The notes beneath the pieces were generated by a model. It worked only from the letters and a program-made list of their open reading frames with translations. It made no database searches and was not told where the DNA came from. A program made the translations under genes and the position numbers. Positions 7,051 to 12,319 of a stretch of DNA of 12,319 nucleotides are shown here, piece after piece. The stretch lies in contig JAPOQV010000025.1 of assembly GCA_026710565.1 (NCBI GenBank), positions 1 to 12,319 of the forward strand, written 5' to 3'. The DNA comes from Spirochaetaceae bacterium (GTDB taxonomy: Bacteria > Spirochaetota > Spirochaetia > SZUA-6 > Bin103). The number at the start of each line of letters is the position of its first letter. Within the stretch, counting starts at the first letter, position 1.

Positions 7051-7066
7051 CGGATGCACCAAGGTT
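7037..7066 (+). promoter_or_regulatory. Possible promoter of the moxR gene
   Basis: TTGACC (7037-7042) lies 18 bases before AAGGTT (7061-7066), a weak -10 resembling the TAGGTT found before ribA. If used, transcription would start at about the GTG at 7074, giving a leaderless mRNA. The same AAGG could instead act as the Shine-Dalgarno, with nine bases of spacing. The two readings exclude each other, so this is a tentative call. Confidence 0.3.
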
Positions 7067-7073
7067 AGCCGCC

Positions 7074-8018
7074 GTGCCGCCGAACGCCGATCTGGTCCGC
7101 GCTCTGGAGGACGCCATCGCCCGCGTCTTCGTCGGCAAGAGCCGCGAGGTGCGCTTCATGCTGGTCGGCTTCATCTCCGGCCTGCACGTGCTGATCGAGG
7201 ACGTGCCGGGGGTCGGCAAGACCACGCTGGCGCGGGTCATGGCGGCCAGCGCGGGGGTGGACTTCGCGCGCATCCAGTTCACGCCCGATCTGCTCCCCGG
7301 GGACATCACGGGCATGACCGTGTGGGACAGCGACCAGCGCACGTTCGTGTTCAAGCACGGCGCGATCATGCACCAGTTCATCCTCGCCGATGAGATCAAC
7401 CGCGCCTCGCCGCGCACCCAGTCGAGCCTGCTGGAGGCCATGCAGGAAGGCTCGGTTACCGTGGAAGGGGTGACCCATCGGCTGCCGCAGCCGTTCTTCG
7501 TGATCGCCACCCAGAACCCGGTCACCTTCGTCGGCGTGTTCCACCTGCCGGAGGGCGAGCTGGACCGCTTCGGCATCTCATTCTCACTCGGCTATCCGAC
7601 CGACCGGGCGGAGAGGGAGATCCTGGACCGCTTTCAGAGCGCCGACCCGCTGGCGGATCTGCAGCCGGTGGCCGGCGCCGAGGAGATCGTGGCGCTGCGC
7701 GGCGCCGTCCGTCAGGTGCAGGTCGACGACTCGATCAAGGACTACGTGATCGCGCTGGCGGCCCGCACCCGCGACAACCCGCTGCTGAAGCTGGGCGCCA
7801 GCCCCAGGTGCTCCCAGCACGTGCTGCTGGCCGCGCAGGCATATGCGCTCGCGGACGGGCGCGATTTCGTGCTCCCGGAAGACGTCCGTACGATGCTGCC
7901 GGTGGTGGTTCCGCACCGGCTGGTGCTGTCCGCCGAGGCGCGCATCGAGAACCTCGACGCCGCAACGGTTCTGCATCGCGTCGTGGACTCGGTACCGGTA
8001 CCGACCGGCGTCCGCTAG
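7074..8018 (+). CDS. MoxR-family AAA+ ATPase
   Basis: MoxR ATPases are cytosolic AAA+ chaperone-like proteins, usually working with VWA-domain proteins on maturation of metalloenzymes or envelope and stress complexes. The 314-residue product has Walker A DVPGVGKT (43-50), the ITGMTVW segment, Walker B FILADEINRA (102-111), ASPRTQSSLLEAMQE with a likely arginine finger (112-126), sensor 1 ATQNP (145-149), LPEGELDRF (158-166), and a lid with LGASPRCSQ and FVLPEDVR. The family's usual GTYPLPEAQLDRF reads GVFHLPEGELDRF here. The start is a GTG at 7074 with AAGG nine bases upstream. No DUF58 or VWA gene follows, which is unusual. A LOG-family gene begins 18 bases after its stop. It is divergent from the moco/MsrPQ operon, and MoxR proteins can aid cofactor loading, but a link is only inference. 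Confidence 0.9.
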   Translation: MPPNADLVRALEDAIARVFVGKSREVRFMLVGFISGLHVLIEDVPGVGKTTLARVMAASAGVDFARIQFTPDLLPGDITGMTVWDSDQRTFVFKHGAIMHQFILADEINRASPRTQSSLLEAMQEGSVTVEGVTHRLPQPFFVIATQNPVTFVGVFHLPEGELDRFGISFSLGYPTDRAEREILDRFQSADPLADLQPVAGAEEIVALRGAVRQVQVDDSIKDYVIALAARTRDNPLLKLGASPRCSQHVLLAAQAYALADGRDFVLPEDVRTMLPVVVPHRLVLSAEARIENLDAATVLHRVVDSVPVPTGVR

Positions 8019-8036
8019 CGCCCCGGACGCCCTGCC

Positions 8037-8912
8037 ATGAGTGACAAGCCGACCGACCCCGGCGACGTCGACGCCAACCCCGTCGACCCCAACCCCGTCG
8101 ACCCCAACCCGATCAACAAGGCGTACGAGAACCTGACCTTCCTGCGCAGCCGAGACGCCCGCATCCTGCGCATCCTCTCCGAGTACCTGGAGCCGCAAGC
8201 GCGCCTGCGCCGCCGCCGCATCCGCAACGCCATCGTGTTCTTCGGTTCCAGCCGGACGCTGCCCCTGGAGGAGGCCAAGGAGCGCTACGGCGCGGTCGCG
8301 TCCGGCCGGCAGTCCGGCGTGTCCAAGGCGGAGATGCGCTACGCCCAGCGCCAGATCCGGCTGGCCGCATACTACGAGGATGCACGCGAACTGGCACGCA
8401 GGCTCACCACGTGGGCCAGGGAAACCGGTCACGACAACGATCTGGTCGTCTGTTCCGGCGGCGGTCCCGGCATGATGGAGGCCGCCAACCGCGGCGCCGC
8501 CGAAGCGGGCGGCCAGAGCGTCGGCCTGGCCATCAGCCTGCCGCACGAACCGGAGCCCAATCCCTACATCACCCCGGGCCTCGCCGTGGAGTTCCACTAC
8601 TTCTTCATGCGCAAGTTCTGGTTCATGTACCTGGCGCGGGCGCTGGTGGTGTTCCCCGGCGGCTACGGCACCATGGACGAGATGTTCGAGGTGTTGACCC
8701 TGCTGCAGACCCGCAAGGTGCAGCGACCGGTGCAGGTGATCGTCTACGGCCGCGAGTACTGGGACGACGTGGTCGACTTCAAGAAGCTGGTGGAGTGGGG
8801 AGCCATCACCGCCGCTGACCTGGAACTCGTCCACATGGTCGACGACGTGGAGGAGGCGTTCGCGCTCCTCACGCGGACGATTCAGTCGTCCCGCGGCCGC
8901 AGGCGAGCCTGA
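8037..8912 (+). CDS. LOG-family protein (nucleoside 5'-monophosphate phosphoribohydrolase-like)
   Basis: This belongs to the LOG/'lysine decarboxylase-like' Rossmann family, whose characterised members cleave the N-glycosidic bond of nucleoside monophosphates (cytokinin nucleotides, or purine and pyrimidine NMPs). The 291-residue protein shows the phosphate-binding SGGGPGMMEAANRGA (140-154), the family's MRK (191-193) and the signature PGGYGTMDE (207-215) with its catalytic Glu. Arg and Glu of these motifs are intact, so it should be active; no lysine decarboxylase activity is implied. The N terminus carries three tandem VDxNP units (residues 11-25) ahead of a basic helical region, and it is longer than the compact LOG type. 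The ATG at 8037 lies 18 bases after the moxR stop, suggesting cotranscription. The substrate cannot be told from the sequence. Confidence 0.88.
   Translation: MSDKPTDPGDVDANPVDPNPVDPNPINKAYENLTFLRSRDARILRILSEYLEPQARLRRRRIRNAIVFFGSSRTLPLEEAKERYGAVASGRQSGVSKAEMRYAQRQIRLAAYYEDARELARRLTTWARETGHDNDLVVCSGGGPGMMEAANRGAAEAGGQSVGLAISLPHEPEPNPYITPGLAVEFHYFFMRKFWFMYLARALVVFPGGYGTMDEMFEVLTLLQTRKVQRPVQVIVYGREYWDDVVDFKKLVEWGAITAADLELVHMVDDVEEAFALLTRTIQSSRGRRRA
8067..8111 (+). repeat. Three tandem 15-bp units encoding VDxNP in the LOG-family gene
   Basis: GTCGACGCCAACCCC (8067-8081), GTCGACCCCAACCCC (8082-8096) and GTCGACCCCAACCCG (8097-8111) are adjacent, in frame, and differ from one another at only one or two positions. 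They encode VDANP, VDPNP and VDPNP in a proline/aspartate-rich, probably disordered N-terminal tail. Near-identity at the DNA level points to recent slippage, and changes in copy number would keep the reading frame. Confidence 0.9.
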
Positions 8913-8943
8913 ACGCGCTCCGATCCGCTCCCGGTCGTCGGCG

Positions 8944-8972
8944 TTGACCCCCGATCGCCTACGCCGTAGGTT
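8944..8972 (+). promoter_or_regulatory. Predicted sigma70-type promoter of ribA
   Basis: TTGACC (8944-8949), exactly 17 bases, then TAGGTT (8967-8972). The -35 hexamer is identical to that before moeA and moxR, and the -10 keeps T, A and the final T. Transcription would begin near 8979 and leave a leader of about ten bases with AGG ahead of the ATG at 8989. This would let ribA be expressed apart from moxR and the LOG gene. Confidence 0.5.
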
Positions 8973-8988
8973 GTGCCAGCAGGCCACG

Positions 8989-9588
8989 ATGGGACAGACC
9001 GAGAACGGCGTGCAACTGGAAACCACGGTCGACCTGCCGACGCGCTTCGGCAAGTTCCGGCTTGCCGCGTTCAGCACCGGCGACGACCGGCAGGAGCACC
9101 TGGCGATCATCCACGGCGAGGTCGCCGAAGCGGACGACTGTCCCGTGCGCGTCCACTCCGAGTGCCTGACCGGCGAGGTCTTCGGCTCGCAGCGGTGCGA
9201 CTGCCGCGAGCAGCTTGACGCCGCGCTGTGCCACATCGCCGCGCAGCCGTGCGGTGCGGTGATCTACCTGCGCCAGGAGGGCCGCGGCATCGGCCTGATC
9301 AACAAGCTGCACGCCTACCGTCTGCAGGACGAGGGCATGGACACGATCGAGGCGAACCAGCACCTGGGGTTTCCCGCGGACGCCCGCGACTACCGGATCG
9401 CCGCCCGTATACTGGATCTGCTGAACGTGCGCTCGGTCGCCCTGTTGACCAACAACCTGCACAAGATCGAGGGGTTGCGCGCGGAGGGGATCACGGTGAC
9501 CGACCGCATCCCGCTGGTCGCCTCCGGCAACCCCTTCAACCAGGACTACCTGGAGACCAAGCGCACCAAGATGGGCCACCTGCTGTAG
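8989..9588 (+). CDS. ribA: GTP cyclohydrolase II RibA
   Basis: RibA opens the imidazole ring of GTP to give 2,5-diamino-6-ribosylamino-4(3H)-pyrimidinone 5'-phosphate, formate and pyrophosphate, the first committed step of riboflavin synthesis. The 199-residue protein matches the E. coli length. Zinc ligands are in CLTGEVFGSQRCDC (Cys59, Cys70, Cys72). The GTP-binding and catalytic segment YLRQEGRGIGL is at 93-103, followed by IEANQHLGFPADARDY, LLTNN and the typical end ETKRTKMGHLL. It stands alone, not fused to DHBP synthase (RibB). The ATG at 8989 has AGG at 8981-8983. An in-frame TTG at 8944 would add 15 atypical residues and lies on the -35 hexamer, so it was not chosen. The TAG stop is part of the GTAGGA head of the downstream palindrome. 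Confidence 0.96.
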   Translation: MGQTENGVQLETTVDLPTRFGKFRLAAFSTGDDRQEHLAIIHGEVAEADDCPVRVHSECLTGEVFGSQRCDCREQLDAALCHIAAQPCGAVIYLRQEGRGIGLINKLHAYRLQDEGMDTIEANQHLGFPADARDYRIAARILDLLNVRSVALLTNNLHKIEGLRAEGITVTDRIPLVASGNPFNQDYLETKRTKMGHLL

Positions 9589-9639
9589 GAGTCTGCCGGC
9601 CTTGCCGCATAAGCGGGAAGGCCCGACAGATTCCTACAG
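9583..9639. repeat. Long palindromic hairpin, REP/BIME-like, at the 3' end of ribA
   Basis: The outer arms CTGTAGGAGTCTG (9583-9595) and CAGATTCCTACAG (9627-9639) pair over 13 positions with one G-U. The inner arms CCGGCCTTGCCGC (9596-9608) and GCGGGAAGGCCCG (9613-9625) pair over 11 of 13. The loop is ATAA (9609-9612), with one bulged A at 9626. Each inner arm can also fold alone (CGGC-CTT-GCCG; CGGG-AAGG-CCCG) behind a GTAG head. That is the build of REP elements, arranged here as an inverted pair. It may act as a Rho-independent-like or mRNA-stabilising stem for ribA, though no U-tract follows. The structure is seen directly; assignment to REP/BIME is inference. Confidence 0.75.
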
Positions 9640-9664
9640 TGCCAGGTTTCCTACAGTGCCAGGT
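9631..9664. repeat. Perfect 17-bp tandem direct repeat between ribA and the YyaL gene
   Basis: TTCCTACAGTGCCAGGT occurs twice with no gap, at 9631-9647 and 9648-9664. The first copy contains the distal arm of the 9583-9639 hairpin, so the duplication gives a second possible partner arm for the GTAGGA at 9585. It looks like a local duplication of the palindrome's end plus eight bases of flank. Confidence 0.9.
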
Positions 9665-9676
9665 GGGTTTGGGGCG

Positions 9677-9720
9677 GTAGGACTCATCGCATCACCGTCT
9701 TTCCCGAGCGGACGGTTATC

Positions 9721-9724
<4 letters not shown>
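9677..9724. repeat. Second GTAGGA-bounded palindrome, possible terminator for the YyaL gene
   Basis: GTAGGA (9677-9682) and TCCTAC (9719-9724) bracket a perfect 6-bp stem, ACCGTC (9694-9699)/GACGGT (9711-9716), with an 11-base loop. The layout repeats that of 9583-9639: GTAGG heads facing outward with a stem between. The minus-strand TAG in the distal head is the stop codon of the YyaL-like gene. On the minus strand no run of U follows the stem, so a terminator role is uncertain. Confidence 0.5.
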
Positions 9725-11937
<2,213 letters not shown>

Positions 11938-11950
11938 GCTCCCGACCCGG

Positions 11951-12319
11951 TCAGTCCCCGTGCCGTTGGCGCAGAAGCGGAGACAGGCGCAGGATCCACT
12001 GCGCCCGCTCGAACTCGTCCAGCCACTCGTCGATCTCGACGGCCAGCTCTTCCGCGGCCGGCGGCACCAGGCCCACCTCGCACGTCGGCCCGAGCTCGCG
12101 CTGCGCCTTCTTGCGGTAGGTGCTGAGCATCCGGTCGCCGATGCGCGCCACCTCGTAGAAGTCCTCGGACAGCAGCACTACCACCGGCACCTTCATCGCG
12201 CCGTTGATGCGAAGCTCCTCGGCCAGCTCGTCCTCGACCCGCTCGACGAAGCGCAGGTCGATCCCCGACGAGGCGGCGGCGATCCTCTCCAGGATCGGCC
12301 CCTGGCGGACGCAGTCGCC
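11951..12319 (-). CDS. Thioredoxin-fold protein (N terminus outside window)
   Basis: The frame is open from the window edge and 122 residues are visible, beginning [17 protein letters not shown] followed by hydrophobic helix residues is what follows Cys in the CGDC redox motif of thioredoxin-family proteins (Thioredoxin_9-like), so the missing first Cys should lie immediately outside. The next segments are [17 protein letters not shown], the likely cis-proline region [13 protein letters not shown] and [16 protein letters not shown]; the C terminus is acidic and helical. A start at the internal ATG (12196) would remove the redox motif, so it was not used. It lies 13 bases upstream of the DUF255 gene, suggesting an operon of two thioredoxin-like proteins. 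The substrate is unknown. Confidence 0.8.
   Translation of the reverse strand, partial: GDCVRQGPILERIAAASSGIDLRFVERVEDELAEELRINGAMKVPVVVLLSEDFYEVARIGDRMLSTYRKKAQRELGPTCEVGLVPPAAEELAVEIDEWLDEFERAQWILRLSPLLRQRHGD

Noticed and set aside
6986..7073. Molybdenum cofactor riboswitch before moeA
   Set aside because: The gap is 88 bases and the likely leader only a few bases long; there is no room for the Moco aptamer and no such multi-helix pattern.
8037..8912. Annotation of the LOG gene as lysine decarboxylase
   Set aside because: The PGGxGTxxE family was historically mislabelled; there is no PLP-enzyme motif, and characterised members are nucleotide phosphoribohydrolases.
8913..8988. FMN riboswitch before ribA
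   Set aside because: The space between the LOG stop and ribA is 76 bases with none of the conserved RFN helices; promoter-like hexamers explain it better.
8944..8988. TTG start of ribA at 8944
   Set aside because: The extra 15 residues are not RibA-like, and the TTG is part of a TTGACC-N17-TAGGTT promoter pattern; the ATG at 8989 gives the family length.
7584..9236. A 550-residue open frame on the minus strand opposite moxR, the LOG gene and ribA
   Set aside because: It is antisense to three recognised genes and its sequence is repetitive His/Gly/Val-rich shadow coding.
9631..9664. CRISPR-like direct repeats
   Set aside because: Only two 17-bp copies with no spacer between them, and no cas genes nearby.

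Overview
The window is very GC-rich, densely packed bacterial chromosome, with short intergenic gaps and many overlapping stop/start codons. The lineage cannot be fixed from the sequence alone. A periplasmic methionine sulfoxide reductase with a twin-arginine signal and its membrane partner (MsrP/MsrQ) point to a diderm (Gram-negative-type) cell. Standard sigma70-like hexamers and a mixture of Shine-Dalgarno-led and apparently near-leaderless genes fit several high-GC phyla. Nothing here looks recently transferred: there is no integrase, transposase, phage gene or tRNA.

Layout. (1) Positions 1-1770 (+): the C-terminal two thirds of the disaggregase ClpB, cut by the window edge. (2) Positions 6985 down to 1786 (-): a seven-gene run, moeA-moaA-moaC-moaD-moaE-msrP-msrQ. 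Every junction is an overlap or a gap of at most 10 bases. It makes most of the molybdenum cofactor pathway and ends with the molybdoenzyme MsrP and its haem partner MsrQ. (3) Positions 6986-7073: a compact divergent control region with back-to-back TTGACC elements arranged as a 14-11-14 dyad. (4) Positions 7074-9588 (+): a MoxR-type AAA ATPase without its usual VWA/DUF58 partners, a LOG-family nucleotide phosphoribohydrolase with a VDPNP repeat at its N terminus, and ribA (GTP cyclohydrolase II) with its own promoter-like sequence. (5) Positions 9583-9724: a convergent intergenic region filled by a structured palindromic array with five GTAGGA hexamers in alternating orientation. It looks like a REP/BIME element and supplies the stop codons of both flanking genes. 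(6) Positions 12319 down to 9721 (-): a thioredoxin-fold protein (cut by the window edge) followed 13 bases later by a YyaL/DUF255 protein with an N-terminal thioredoxin domain.

How the genes fit together. The theme is protein repair and redox: ClpB rescues aggregates, MsrPQ repairs oxidised methionines in the envelope, and two thioredoxin-like proteins lie at the right end. MoaA, MoaC, MoaD, MoaE and MoeA turn GTP into Mo-molybdopterin, the un-nucleotided cofactor form MsrP uses, so the operon couples cofactor synthesis to a client enzyme. Missing from it are the MPT adenylyltransferase (MogA/MoaB), the MoaD activator (MoeB) and molybdate transport; these must lie elsewhere.

No wholly new multi-gene system is evident. 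The best leads are the moco-MsrPQ operon, its dyad promoter, the GTAGGA palindrome array, and small in-frame tandem repeats or insertions in LOG, YyaL, MoaC and MoaA.
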